Shown here piece by piece: positions 42,901 through 54,400 of a stretch of 64,000 nt of DNA. A program made the position numbers and the translations under genes. This DNA is from Phylloscopus collybita. Its lineage: Eukaryota > Chordata > Aves > Passeriformes > Phylloscopidae. The DNA lies in contig JAJNNQ010000137.1 in NCBI GenBank assembly GCA_027886175.1, positions 39,418,001-39,482,000 on the forward strand, read 5' to 3'. The notes under the pieces were generated by a model. It ran no database searches, was not told where the DNA came from, and was given only the letters and a program-made list of their open reading frames with translations. How positions within the stretch are numbered: position 1 is the stretch's first letter; each line of letters starts with the position of its first letter.

Positions 42901-43799
42901 TTCCTCCCGTCCTCTTAATTTCATAAAATAACCCGATCCCGGAGTTAAAACCCGCCACTGACTTCAGCGAGATGAAGGCCAGAAGCGTCAGACGCATGTA
43001 GCAGAGGCAGACCCGAGTGACTGGAGGCAGGACACGGGGCAGATTTTTTCCTTCCTTTACTCCTTTAAGGACCGTCTCTCCCCGGGGTGTGAATCCCCCG
43101 TCTCCCCGCGGGCTCCCGGGGAAGCCGGGCGGGCACGGGTGGGTGCAGGGACAGGACCCGCCGCCGCTCCTGCCGCCCGCAGCGCTCCGCGGCCCGCTTC
43201 CTCGCCCTGCTTGCGGAACGCACGTCCCCCTGGAAAGCGATATTGCCCCCCTAAAACGTCCAACAGTACCGCTCGAGTACCTTGCCAGGCAAAGACGCTT
43301 CGCCGGCCTTGCCCTGCACGTGGAAGGTGAGGTTAGAAACGGGGCATGAAAGAAGATACCCCCGCCCGTCGTCCTCCCCCCGACCTCCTGCCCCGGTCCT
43401 TGAGCTGGGAGAGGCTCAGTGCGTCTCACCTTCTCCTCTCGGCACCGAGGACCTGAACGCAGGGCTGGTCTGCGGCAAAAATGACGGGCCCGCTGCACTA
43501 ATGGTGCAGCAACTGGCTGTGACAGAAGCCCGCTCCCTCTGGGACTGGAGGGAGCTGTAGTTTCTTCCCAGGAAAGGTAACTCCCCTCGACTTCCTTGAG
43601 CTCGAGGGAGAAGGGAATGGAGTCCTTCAGGGAGGAAAGAGTTAAGCGACCGAAAGGGTTTAGGGGTGGGGGGGCAACAGCATATGATGTCTTTCACTCA
43701 GTGATGCAAAAAAACAGAGCCTCTCTGAGGATGGTGGAAGGGAGCTGCTCACAGTCAGAGCGTTACGGTTTGTAATAGATTGTACCCCCGGGAAGGGGC

Positions 43800-43926
43800 G
43801 ACCACCAGGGAACAGCGCATTCTGCCCCTGGCACACAGGACAGCCTGCGCAAGTGAACAGAAGACACTTCAACTCTACCCGCGTGCGGTCTCCTCGTCAA
43901 CTTTAGCCCTTGATTGATTCTTTGTT
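43800..43926. promoter_or_regulatory. Candidate enhancer: GLI-like plus TCF-like sites
   Basis: GACCACCAGG (43800-43809) shares the first seven bases of the GLI consensus GACCACCCA. CTTTGTT (43920-43926) fits TCF/LEF. The mouse Myf5 epaxial enhancer, located between Mrf4 and Myf5, is controlled by GLI and TCF inputs. Equivalence here is a guess from position and motifs. Confidence 0.2.
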
Positions 43927-44110
43927 TCTGGTTTTTGAAAGGTCACAGTCGCGTTTCGAGACGGTGTCCCTCTTCCTGGCCCTCCAGGGCACGAGTGCAC
44001 CCGTCTGAAGTGGAAGCTCTGGGTAGAGCCTGCCCTGAGAGCTAGCTCTCCGATCGGCCGTGCCTTCCCACCGCCCTTTCTGTGCCGCCGCGGCCAGCCG
44101 GGTTTTTAAA

Positions 44111-44172
44111 CCAGGCATATGCTATAGCTCTAATTGCTCTCTAATGAGATACTCCCCTGCAAGGAGTAATTG
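44111..44172. promoter_or_regulatory. Cluster of E-box and homeodomain-like sites
   Basis: E-box CATATG (44116-44121), TAATTG (44131-44136), TAATGA (44142-44147) and TAATTG (44167-44172) lie within 60 bp, between GC-rich blocks. Such clustering is typical of developmental enhancers. Function is not shown. Confidence 0.3.
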
Positions 44173-45345
44173 TGGCGGGGCAGTGTGGTGGGCACAGTGA
44201 TGCAACAGTCTCCCCATTTTTTTTTTCCCGTTTCAAATTAAACCCCGCTGCCTCGGGAGACCCTCGCACTCTTCAGAAAGCGGCGAGTCGGGGTGCGCGG
44301 GGCCCTCCGTGCCACCTCTGGCACAAGAGAGGAGACGGTGCAGCTCGCTTCTATAGCAAAGGCACTTGCCCAGCAAGAGAGTATTTCAGATCGGGCTAGG
44401 AGCTCGTCGCCTTCCTTCCTAATTTGTTTCAAACCCAGCAGCGTGCGCGGGAAGGGCTACGCACAGTTCGCACGGCGATCCGAGCCCCGCGGGAGCCGCT
44501 GCCCGCATCAGGGCAGGAGCCGTGCTGAGCCTCCCCTCAAAGGCACAGTGTCTGCCCACGCGGGGCGGCCGACTGTCAGATTCACCCGCAGCCGGGCATT
44601 CACCTCAACAAGCCCCCCGTCCGCCCGGCAGGACCCCCACGGCAGCGTCTCCTCCAGCAGCAGGGTAACTTGAGCGATTGTTTGGAGTAAGTTTGCCTAA
44701 AGGAGAGTTTTTTCATTAAATAAAGAAAATACCTCCCGAAGAGACTCTCAGTGACCCCCGCGGCTGCAGCTGACATGCCGGGCTTCCCAGTGAAGGTCGT
44801 CAGTGTGTTTGCAATTAAAATGTTTGTGTTAGATATTAATAACGATAATCTTTACTTAAGTCCCCAGCCAAAGCAAACAGGGCCCTGGAATCACAAAATC
44901 AAAGGGCAATAACTGGGTAAAGACTAGAGGTTTGTGATTTAATGAAGTCTTTTTTCCGGAGGGACCACGCACAAAGTCATAGAAGTTTTTTACGCAAATG
45001 CAAGTGCCCCAGCCGCTCCCTCCTCCCCTCTGCGGGCTGGAAATCCCATGGTCAGCACAGATTCCCTCGCCTCTACCTGCTCCGCTCCCCTGGGAACCAA
45101 CCACCTGCTGGCTCGCTCGGGAGCGGAGGGATGCGGGGCTCCGCCGGCCCGCGGTGCGGGGTGCCCGGCCCGGCAGAGCTCCGCCGCCCGCCCGAGGTGC
45201 CGGTGGGGCCGGGAAAGATGGGGGGAAGGCGGGGGAAGGGGAAAATGGGGTGCCTGTCAGCAGTGCTACCGCGTTGACACCTCTTTTCTCTGAAGTGACG
45301 CGACCGAGCGTTTAAAGCCTTGTTTTTAGTTTGTGATTTTTGGTG

Positions 45346-45435
45346 GAATTGTTTGGTTGGTTGGTTGGTTTTTGTTTGGTTGGGGTTTTTTTCTTTTGTT
45401 TTGTTGGGGTTTTTTGGTTGGTTGGTTTTGGCTTT
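45346..45435. repeat. (TTGG)n / GT-rich low-complexity tract
   Basis: Repeated TTGG, GGTTTTT and TTTTG words on the + strand. The aromatic/Trp-rich and Lys/Asn-rich open frames here come from the repeat. Confidence 0.9.
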
Positions 45436-45899
45436 TATATTGTGCATCTTTATTTTCCTCGGTGAAATCGCCCTCAATCCAGGGAGGGAAGCGAACAGCC
45501 AGCAGCAAGCTTGGCTCATTCTCTGAGCTCGAAGTAAAGGAGGTCAAGAGGCTACACAGCAACTACTTCCACGGGAAAATTCCTGCGGGGACTACTGCTG
45601 CTCCGGGGACCCCGTACGATTTTTCCACAGTTTCTATCTTTCTGTGGAGAGTGAGCCTAGGATGGGTGTAGGGGGCAGGGAGGGAGGAGGTTGAATAATT
45701 GAACCATGTGCTCGCTGGGACGTCCCTCCGATAGCAGGAACTAGCAACTTTTCCCAGTCTCAAGGCTGCTAAAAACCCCCTCGTGTCCCTTTGATCTCTC
45801 CTGGGAGTCCCGGGGAGCCAGCAGAGGCCAATGCCTTCTTCAGCTGTCCTCTATACAATTCCCTCTGGCAGGTACTAATGTGTTTACTTAGGTGCGCAC

Positions 45900-46200
45900 G
45901 GTTCCCAGCGCTGGGGGGAACCAAACGTTTCTCACAGGGCTGGAAGCGCCGGGCCCCACCAGCCCGACTGGGAAACAATTTTGTTGTCGGGGCATCACGG
46001 AGGAGCGCTCTCTGCCGCTGCCGGGGCGGCGGAGCGGAGCCGAGCGGAGCCGAGGGGCTCGGCAGCGTGAAGTTCCACGCTCCCGGGAGCCGCCCTGCAC
46101 GGGGCCCGGGGCTGCGCTCCGTGGGGGCCGGCCGAGCACGGCGCAAAGGCGCTCCGGAAGGCCGGGGCTGGGGGTGCACTCGGGGGGCACCGCAAACACC
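45900..46200. promoter_or_regulatory. CpG-rich block in the MYF6-MYF5 spacer
   Basis: CpG-dense sequence with repeated GGAGCCGAGC words (46020-46050). It lies about 2.7-3 kb upstream of MYF5 and has no TATA box or coding content that I recognise. It may be an orphan CpG island or a promoter for a non-coding transcript. Confidence 0.35.
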
Positions 46201-46927
46201 TCTCACCCCCTCAGTCCGGTGACTTATGGTTTCGGTAGGATTTTCTTCTCTTAAATAGAAAGGCGTGGGACTTGGGAAAAGATGGCACGCTCTGCAAACC
46301 GTGCCCACATAGGATGGAATCCCTCCAAGAATAGGTACGGCACGGCGATTCCTGAGGAGTGGGGAGGGCTGGGGTGAGGAACACCATTTAAAGGGATCCT
46401 GACACGTTCACCACTTTCTCTCTACCAGTCCACAGGAGCAGACAATGTCTGATGCTAAGGCTGTTCCCGCTTTCCAGACTTGAGCCTCCTGAAATGCAGC
46501 ACTATCCTCTCCCTTCCCCCCACCCAGCCTCATTAGCCAGTCTTGTAGTTCGTGTTTTCTCCCCCCTCTCTAAAGTTCCACTCGCCTACTGCATTTTTGC
46601 AAATTTGTTTTGAGATCGCTTTACCAGAGGAGTCGGGGGCTCCTTAAGGGATACTAATTACTGGGGGTTTTTTGGTGGTGTTTTTTTTATTTTTATTTTT
46701 TTTTCCTTCCTGAGTGACAGGCCCTTCCATGGTTTCTTTCATTTCTCCAAAAATATTCAAGGAAAAAGGAAAGATTTTTTTTCCAGCTCTTCAAAGACTT
46801 TTTAGGGAAAGACAGTTTCTTAACAGCCCCAGCTCCGCTGAGCTAAGAGTCAAATCTGCGAGATAAAGCTCTGGATGCCAGGAGAGCAGCACTGAGGGGC
46901 TTGGCGTTGTGCACCGGGAGATCTACA

Positions 46928-46958
46928 GTGCATGCTTGGAGAGAAACCAAGCATGCAC
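46928..46958. repeat. Perfect 12-bp hairpin
   Basis: GTGCATGCTTGG (46928-46939) and CCAAGCATGCAC (46947-46958) are exact reverse complements around the 7-nt loop AGAGAAA. It lies 2.0 kb upstream of the MYF5 start. Confidence 0.95.
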
Positions 46959-47000
46959 CAGCCCAGAAAGGTGATCGGAACTGCAACGAGTAAAGATCAA

Positions 47001-47034
47001 GTTTATTTGTGCACGAAGCACAAATATGTAAACA
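47001..47034. repeat. Second hairpin with 9-bp perfect core
   Basis: TATTTGTGC (47004-47012) and GCACAAATA (47018-47026) pair around ACGAA. The flanks GTT(TA) and TAAAC can extend the stem past a bulge. It sits 43 bp after the 12-bp hairpin. Confidence 0.85.
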
Positions 47035-48831
47035 GGTCTATTTTAGCCAGCGCAAACGTGGTAGATGAAATTGTGCGTGTGTCTGTGTGTGTGCACGCCA
47101 CAGCCCAGTGAAGAGTTCAAGTTACTGCCGAGCAGAACCCCTCCTGACTGATGCTGTCTTAGGAAAACAATAGGGAACCGTCCTATCTCAGATGTGGCCC
47201 AACAAACAGCAACCTGCACCTCAGAGCGGCAGAAGCCTGAAATTCTGAGCTTTCCCAATCTCAACTTTGCTCCTTTATCAACTCCCTGCTTTTCATACAG
47301 TATTCATTTCAAAGGGGGCTCCCCGTGTTTATGGCCCCGAATAAACCAAAGCAGTGCAGATGTAACCTTCCCCAGCTTTTAGATAATTTTGCATCCTTTT
47401 GTAGGAAGAAGGGTGTGTGGTGCATGGCTGCTTTTTAGGAAAAAAAATAGCCTAAGAATGGAAATCCGCCTTTGGGAACTCGAGGGTGGCGGTAGCGGGG
47501 AAATAAGGATGGGCTCCCTCCAGCCCCAGCACAGGCCGAGCTGCTCGCCTTTCTCCGCCGGGCCCGTGCGGATGGGAGGGCTTGCCAGGGCATCTCTCTC
47601 AGGAGATACTTCCCGACCCGCCTTGCTCACTTGATCAGCGGCTCCTGGAGACAAGCGGCCCGCCGTGCCACCACATTACCTCTTCCTGAAGGGAGGCAAC
47701 TGAAGGCGCCTTTCTCCTGGCACACAAACCGGCTCCGTGGCGTTTGAACCGCTGCTGGGTCATTTGCTCTCCGTTTGAGTTAGCCGAGGTCACATAATTT
47801 TATTCCCAGGTAGGGAAGGTTTCCTTTGCCTTCTCATAATATTTTCCTCAGCTACAAAAGCCACCTGGATGAAACCAAAGGATTCCTGCGCGTTAGCAAA
47901 TGCCTGTTAAATGGCTTCATTACCACTCTAATGACCCTTGCACCGCTCCGCTCGGCTACTGCTGCGGCTGGGGCTCTGCAAGGCTTTTGTCCCCTTGTGT
48001 AAAGTTACTTAGGGATTGCGGGGTTAGAAATTTTACACTTCCAGGAGGGGTTTGTTGCACTGGCAGCTGGGACGCATCTGTAACGGTACAAGTTTGCCTG
48101 AAAGCAGAAAATTAGCAAGCCCAAGGCACTGCTTGACTGTTGTGTCCCTGGCAGCTACAGGTCACAAGAGCTGGAGGAAGAATGGGAAGGGGATTTGTCT
48201 CGGAGCAAACACATACACTTTTCTTTTTTGAGTACCTTCCCTTGTGATCCGATCCGACAGCACTAAAATCTGGTTTCCCTCCTCCTTGTCTCTCCTGGTC
48301 ACAAGTACCTATGCACTGTTGTCCCCCAATTTGTAAACTTGAGCGATTGGTGGCAATATTGTAATTACTGGACAAAGCGCTCCTCGAGATAAATAAACAC
48401 ATCTTAGATCTAAGAAGAAGGTTATGATTTTTCGGGTTAGACCTGGATCACGGGCTGTGGGAAATAAAGATATGCAAGTAGACAGTGTAGGAGACCCTTC
48501 CGAGGAAACGTGTGATGGGAAACTGGAGATGGCTCCTACAGAGCCATCGGGACTAGGAGCCATTTGTCAGTGGTTCGTGCGCGTCCACTGCCCCTCTTTC
48601 CATACCAAAGTGCAAATTCACAGACTTGGTTGGGAGCTCGGAGATGTCGCAACCAGTTCTTGGGAGGTCGTTCATTAGAGAAGTGCCCATCTCTCGGCGC
48701 TCCAAAGGAGCGGTGCGGAGCAAATTGTCTCCTGGGGACTGGAGGGGGCTTGCCCAGACAGCTCTCGGCAGGGGCTGTGGTGGGATATGCTAATAAAGAC
48801 TGGTCGCTGCGGACCAGCCTCCCTTTCCATG

Positions 48832-48840
48832 TATATATAA
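48832..48840 (+). promoter_or_regulatory. MYF5: MYF5 TATA box
   Basis: TATATATAA followed by GGGCCCC, 132-140 bp upstream of the start codon, predicting transcription start near 48862-48870. An octamer-like ATGCTAAT lies at 48787-48794. Confidence 0.8.
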
Positions 48841-48971
48841 GGGCCCCCCGCATCAGGCGAAGGACACTTGGTCTCGGGTCGCTAATTACGGAGGAAATTG
48901 CCCCAGCGCGCTGCGGAGCGCCTCGCCAGAGCCGGTGGCCGCCGTCCCGCACTGACGCCTCCGCAGCAGGG

Positions 48972-50284
48972 ATGGAGGTGATGGACAGCTGCAAGTTCTC
49001 CCCGTCAGAGCTCTTCTATGACAGCTCCTGCCTCTCCTCCCCGGAGGGCGAGTTCCCCGAGGATTTTGAGCCCAGGGATCTGCCTCCTTTCAGCGCCCAC
49101 GAGCCCCCCGAGCCCGCCTGCTCCGAGGAAGAGGAGCATGTCCGAGCTCCCACGGGCCACCACCAAGCTGGTCACTGCCTCATGTGGGCTTGCAAAGCCT
49201 GCAAAAGGAAATCCACCACAATGGACCGGCGGAAGGCAGCCACCATGAGGGAGAGGAGGAGGCTGAAGAAAGTGAACCAGGCTTTTGAGACCCTGAAGAG
49301 GTGCACCACTGCCAACCCCAACCAAAGACTCCCCAAAGTAGAGATCCTGAGAAACGCCATCAGATACATCGAGAGCCTCCAGGAGCTCTTGAGGGAACAG
49401 GTAGAAAACTACTATCACCTGCCGGGACAGAGTTGCTCCGAACCGACCAGCCCCACTTCCAGCTGCTCCGATGGGATGGTAAGAGAGAGGCAGGGCTGTG
49501 GGGACCCCAGGACGGCCCGCGGGCAGGTGCCCCTCGGCCTAACGCCGTGTGGCCAGTCCCGTGGGTGTGGGCCGGGTGGAACGCATCTGCACATCAGGAG
49601 AAGGCAGGCGGTTTGCCTTAGAACAGGCCCCTTCCCAGATTTTCCGCTGAGCACGCACGTGGGCTTTCCGGGGATGCAGGGGGGGCGGCAGCGCTGCCCG
49701 AGGGCACCCTGCAGGCGCCCCGGGGCCCCGGCGGCCCCTCTGCTGCCCTCTTAGCGCGGCCTTAGCGGGGCGCGGCTGGGGCTGGGCGAGATGAGGAAGG
49801 CGCTGCCCAGCGCCAGCAGCCTGGCTGGGGGGCGGCAGGGCCGGCACTCGCCCCTCGCTGTCTTGCAGGCCGACTGTGGCAGCCCCGTTTGGTCGGCGAG
49901 AGGAAGCAGCTTCGACGCCGTCTACTGCGCCGAGATGGCCCACGGTAAGCCCGACCCGACCCGACCCGGCGGGGCCTGGGGGGTAGAGGCGGGGCCCGGG
50001 GACCCCCCCGCTCCCCGCGGCGTTTGGGGAAGGCAGCGAGGCACCCCGCGGTAACGCGCTGCCGTGTCCCCGTCCCTCCCCTCGGTGCAGGGTACGCCGC
50101 CGATCAGAGCAGCGCCCTGTCCAGCCTGGACTGCCTCTCCAGCATCGTGGACCGTCTCTCCCCGGCGGAGGAACCGGGGCTGTCCCTTCGCGACGCCGAC
50201 TCCCTCTCGCCCTGCGCCAGCATCGACTCGGGGCCGGAGACGCCCGGGACGCCGCTGCCCCGACGGACCTACCAGGCGCTATGA
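48972..50284 (+). CDS. MYF5: MYF5, myogenic bHLH determination factor
   Basis: The exons are 48972-49478, 49869-49944 and 50091-50284, joined by consensus GT-AG sites, giving 258 residues, the length I recall for chicken MYF5. The start [19 protein letters not shown] is in strong Kozak context (G at -3, G at +4). [13 protein letters not shown] (residues 68-80) is the Cys/Trp motif. The basic region 86-100 includes Ala90-Thr91, and the helix-loop-helix runs to about 140. Exon 3 has the helix III motif [14 protein letters not shown] and ends RRTYQAL. The protein binds E-boxes with E-proteins and commits cells to the skeletal muscle lineage. Frame and splice sites are intact; the introns are 390 and 146 nt. 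The same frame is open far upstream of the ATG, but the TATA position makes that promoter and leader. Confidence 0.97.
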
Positions 50285-50461
50285 GGGGCCGGAGGGCGGC
50301 ACTCCGCGCCTGCCGCCGGGGCCGCCTCCCGCGCCCGCCCGCCTCCTGCAGACGCTTCTCGGGCGAGAGGGGCAGCCCCGGAGCTCCTTGGGCCGCCGCT
50401 TCCCTCTGGGGCTGCAGGCAAAGCGCCCCGCCGGCCCCCGGCCCGGAATCGCCCGCACCCC

Positions 50462-50524
50462 GGCAGGGCAGGGCAGGGCAGGGCAGGGCAGGGCAGGGCA
50501 GGGCAGGGCAGGGCAGGGCAGGCA
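50462..50524 (+). repeat. MYF5: (GGGCA)n tandem array in MYF5 3' UTR
   Basis: Eleven uninterrupted GGGCA units (50466-50520) with partial units at both ends. On the mRNA strand this gives repeated GGG runs separated by two bases, a strong G-quadruplex pattern. Array length is probably polymorphic. Confidence 0.95.
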
Positions 50525-50571
50525 GACCCCGGGGCTCGGGACACACGCGCTGCCCTGGAATCCCCGCTGCA

Positions 50572-50577
50572 AATAAA
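50572..50577 (+). terminator. MYF5: MYF5 poly(A) signal
   Basis: AATAAA followed by ACGTGCTGTGAGAG and then a GT-containing stretch, about 290 nt after the stop codon. It is the only AATAAA between the stop codon and 50600. Confidence 0.85.
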
Positions 50578-51454
50578 ACGTGCTGTGAGAGAGCTGTCTG
50601 GCCGGCTGGTTCTTTAAGTGCATTCCCTGGCATGGGGGAGGGCAGCGAGACGCGGCTGCGGGGCTCCCGCCAGCATCACTGCTGAGCCCCCACCCGGCCT
50701 CGGTGGCCCCTGGGCTCCGGCCTGCGGGGCACCCCCCAGCCCTCCCTCCCATCACAGCAGCGCCGAGCCGGGACACGGAGCGCCTTGCCGGGCTGGGGCC
50801 TGAGCGTGTTTCTCATTCCACCAATGCGTATCACTCTGTGACCACTCATGAAGCAACAAAAATGTGGACGTTTCAGTTCTCACACCGTATGTCCTGTTAC
50901 GGGCAGAGTTTCCTCTGTTTTCTGCAAAAGTAGAAGTAATATTTCACAGTCATATTTTTCTGTCCTCTCCTCCCAGCCCTCCCTTCCCGTCCTCCCCTGC
51001 AGAGCTCATGTTTCTTTCACTGGGTATGCAGATGGACTCTGTATTCCAGAATTTGACCCTAAAATTGCATGGTGACTCTGCTTTTAAAACAACCATATGA
51101 TCTAGCTCTGATGCTGCGCTGGGGAATTTTACTTGTTGCTCTGGCAGAGACAAATTTAGTAAAGTTAGTAAGAATAAACGGCATGTATCTCTTTCACAAG
51201 CCACGAGGCATATTTCACAATATTTGGAAAGCAATATAGATTTATTTTCTCCTAATGACTTTGGTCTTTCCTACCAGGATGCAAATTCATTACTCTACAT
51301 GACTCTGAAAAAAACCAAAAAAACAGGTCAAATCTTCATGTGTTTTCAGATTTAACAAGTATTTCCTTCCAGACACTCAATTAGGTCTATCTACCATGAA
51401 AATTTTCTGACTTTTTGAACTCCTCTACATATAATTCAAAACTTTCTTAGCCAA

Positions 51455-51480
51455 CCCTCCCACCCCCCGCCCCCCCCTCC
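51455..51480. repeat. C-rich tract
   Basis: Runs of 3, 6 and 7 C followed by an A-rich tract. The minus strand is G-rich. Confidence 0.85.
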
Positions 51481-54400
51481 AAAAAAAAAGAAAAAATAAA
51501 AGATGAGATGGAGAGATGGGCTCTTTCAGTTCATCCAGAAGTGTTTCATATGATAAATATTCTGAGTGGGAAGGGGTATATACACCTCACTGTTGTGGGA
51601 TAAGGATGTATTTGCCGTTAGTGTTTGTGTTGCTAGCACTCAGCAGCCAAGGGGCCTGGCAGTGGTATTTCACCTCTGATAAATCTTTCACTCGAACCCA
51701 GCCCAGCTGAGTCATGTCACCAAAAGTTATCACTTGACTGGCCTTTGGCAGCATCTCTGAACCAAAGATAAAAGAAACCTTTGCTTAGGGATGGTTCTGT
51801 TCCTGTAGCACACTGAGGGTCTCCCCACAAGGGGCCACAGAGTTAAGTGAGGTGGCACTTGCCTTCCTGAGCCTGCAGCAAGGCAGTGGCAGGTGTGTGT
51901 CTGACACAGGGCAAGGCCAGCCCACCCTTTGTGCACAGCTTCCCTCAAAATTACTTTCTGCCCTTGCCCACAGCCTTGAGGGAAGTGTTCTTTTCTTGCA
52001 GAATATTTCAGGAGGAGCCTTGACCCCATCGGGTTTTCTGTGTATACAGATATGTCTGAACTGATCATGGAGTAGAAGTGGTTTTCAACCCCCTAGGTCA
52101 TGCAGAGGTACAAACAAGGTATTCTCACACTCCTGTCATTGCAGATGCTTCAGGAATATGCAAGTGCTTTAACACAGACATAATCTTGGTTCTGGGGGAT
52201 CACTTCCCAAGCCTTCCGTTCACAGGAATTCTTATGCAAGACCGTGAACGTCACTGGTTTTATTTCCTGGATTTTCACACACTACTTCAGTGTTGCAGCG
52301 TTCACTCGCCTCAATCAAAATACCATCCCAAGGATACATCTTATGCCCAGGACTGAACAGAGTGCAGATGATTTGAAATGGTATTTTAAAGTGAGCTAAG
52401 CTAGAGAACTTTCAGCATTTCATTCTGCACTGTGCTGACCTTGGCAAGTGATCTTGGACGAAGTATGCAGAGTAACACTAGCAAATCACATGTTGGTAAT
52501 GTACACCTCTCTTTGGCTGGCAGACATTTTAAGAGTCACAAAAAGGTCAATACTTCTGAGAAGCAGCTTTTCAGAGTGTGAGGAGAAGCATTCTGTCTGC
52601 GGGATGTTTGTCCGTAGCCTCCTAAGTCCTACTACAGTAGTTTACAACCTTTAGGTTTTGCAATACACATCTGGGAAACAAAATCTCAATTACAGCACAC
52701 CTATGAATAAAGCTCCCATGAGACAAAAAGTGCAATAATCTGTGTAAGGAGGGGAAGTGAGCACCGTGAAACTACCTTTAGTCTGTGGATTGGGAAGAAC
52801 AAAAAGGCTGCTGAGAGATACACTGTTCTGCTCAGATTTTACATATTTAAGAATAATATTAATAAGGGGAACTGAAAAGAAAGATTTGTGTTCTATATGG
52901 AACATGTTCATTTAAAGAAGGCTGTGGCCAGAAATAAATAAGGTGATGGTCTAGAAAATCTGAGCTCCACCTATCCCGACTCCTACTACATGTCTTAAGG
53001 CTCTGGGGCAGCATGTAGTGGCCTCACAGGCAGGTGGACAGGTGCAGTGATGCCTCATGGTGTCAGAATAAGGAATATAACGCAGAGGCTGTGTTACAGC
53101 AAGTTTTTCTGACTATCACTCACTGCAAGGAGGGGCATAATTCTGCACATTTTTTAGAATACAATTAACGTATTTTACTTCTGAAAACCTTGCTTATTTG
53201 ACTTAAATTATGACTGAGGGAGGCAGCTGAGCTTTGGTTTTTGTGTGTGTGAAGCCTCTTGTATCTTTTGTTAATAAACCAAAACAGAAATCTTGATCTT
53301 AATGAAATACATATTTTAAATTCAGGTCAAAAGGGACATTTGTACATTGCAAAACTAACATATAAACCTGGAAAAGATCTCTTAAATATAACATCAAGAC
53401 AAAAATCCTGCTTTCTTAATGTTCAGATTTCTTGGGTTGCTTGTGTGGAAAACCACTCATTTTGCCTGTAGGGAAAGATCAAGCTCTTTCTTTTCCTGTG
53501 GTAAGGCTTAAAAGTGATACATTTTTAGTAATTAATTCTTGGAGAATGAAGGGATCTTTATTTGTAGTGCTTGTCTAAATATGCCTAGGAACACCACAAA
53601 TTCATAGCTACATTTCAGTGGAAATTCAGCATCTCTTCTTCCCAGTTCACCCTGCTAGCCAGGAGTGGTCAGACTTAACCACAGCAGGTAGCTCACCTCT
53701 CCCCACCCGAAACCTCCTCCCTCACTCCTTTCTTCCCTCCTTCCCTGCTCCTTCTCCACCTTGTCCTCTGCAGAACCCTTGACTCGCTCATCACTTCTCC
53801 TTGCTCCTCTCAGCTGGACCTTGATGTGCTGGAAGACTCACAGCTGGGCAGCTGACTTCTGACCTTTGGCAGGTTCTGAGTGGGGTATCAGCCTTACAGC
53901 TGCCCACAGCTGCCTTCCTGGCAACTAAAGGCCTAATGAGCTTGGCCAGCTGGAGATCCTGGGCTGGAATCCTGCTGGCTGATTTGACCCTGCCTGAGGA
54001 GTTGAGGGGTTCACCCCCAAATATGGAGGGAGTGAGCAGTGCATGTGCTGCTGCCCCAAGGCATTAGAGCCAGGCTTCTCCTAAGCCATTTGGATTAGTG
54101 GGATGACTAAAAAAAAAGAGACAGCAGAGCTGGTTTTACTCATGCTTTTTTGAGGTTTTCTGTTGAGTTTTAGGCTTCATTAGTGGCCATTTCCCTCACT
54201 GCAATTCACAGTGTTCACTCCACAGAGTCCAAGAGATACAAGAGATGCACCAGACCAGGGCTGGACTGAGGAGATAGTCCCCTTCCCGAACACAGCGGCA
54301 TATATTTTCCCTTTATCCAGCAGGTGGCCCCACTTTCCTGTCTCCAGGAGTTTATGCATCTTGGACACTGGTAGATACCATGCAAAACCCTGTACTACTA

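Larger units (their letters stand above)
42901..48831. other. MYF6-MYF5 intergenic spacer
   Basis: The spacer is about 5.9 kb. CpG-rich patches (about 43050-43330, 44230-44680, 45120-45250, 45900-46200) alternate with AT-rich stretches. No ORF resembles a protein. In mouse the equivalent spacer contains the early epaxial and other Myf5 enhancers, so enhancer content here is expected by homology but not shown. Confidence 0.6.
50285..50595 (+). other. MYF5: MYF5 3' UTR
   Basis: Short GC-rich UTR from the TGA to just after the poly(A) signal, containing the GGGCA array listed separately. Confidence 0.8.

Noticed and set aside
42692..43498. 268-codon minus-strand open frame downstream of MYF6
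   Set aside because: It spans the MYF6 3' UTR and a CpG-rich patch in antisense and has no recognisable domain or splice logic.
49539..50633. 364-codon open frame on the minus strand over MYF5 exons 2-3
   Set aside because: It is antisense to intact MYF5 exons in very GC-rich DNA, with low-complexity Pro/Ala/Gly/Leu content and no domain. Part of it is the GGGCA array read backwards.
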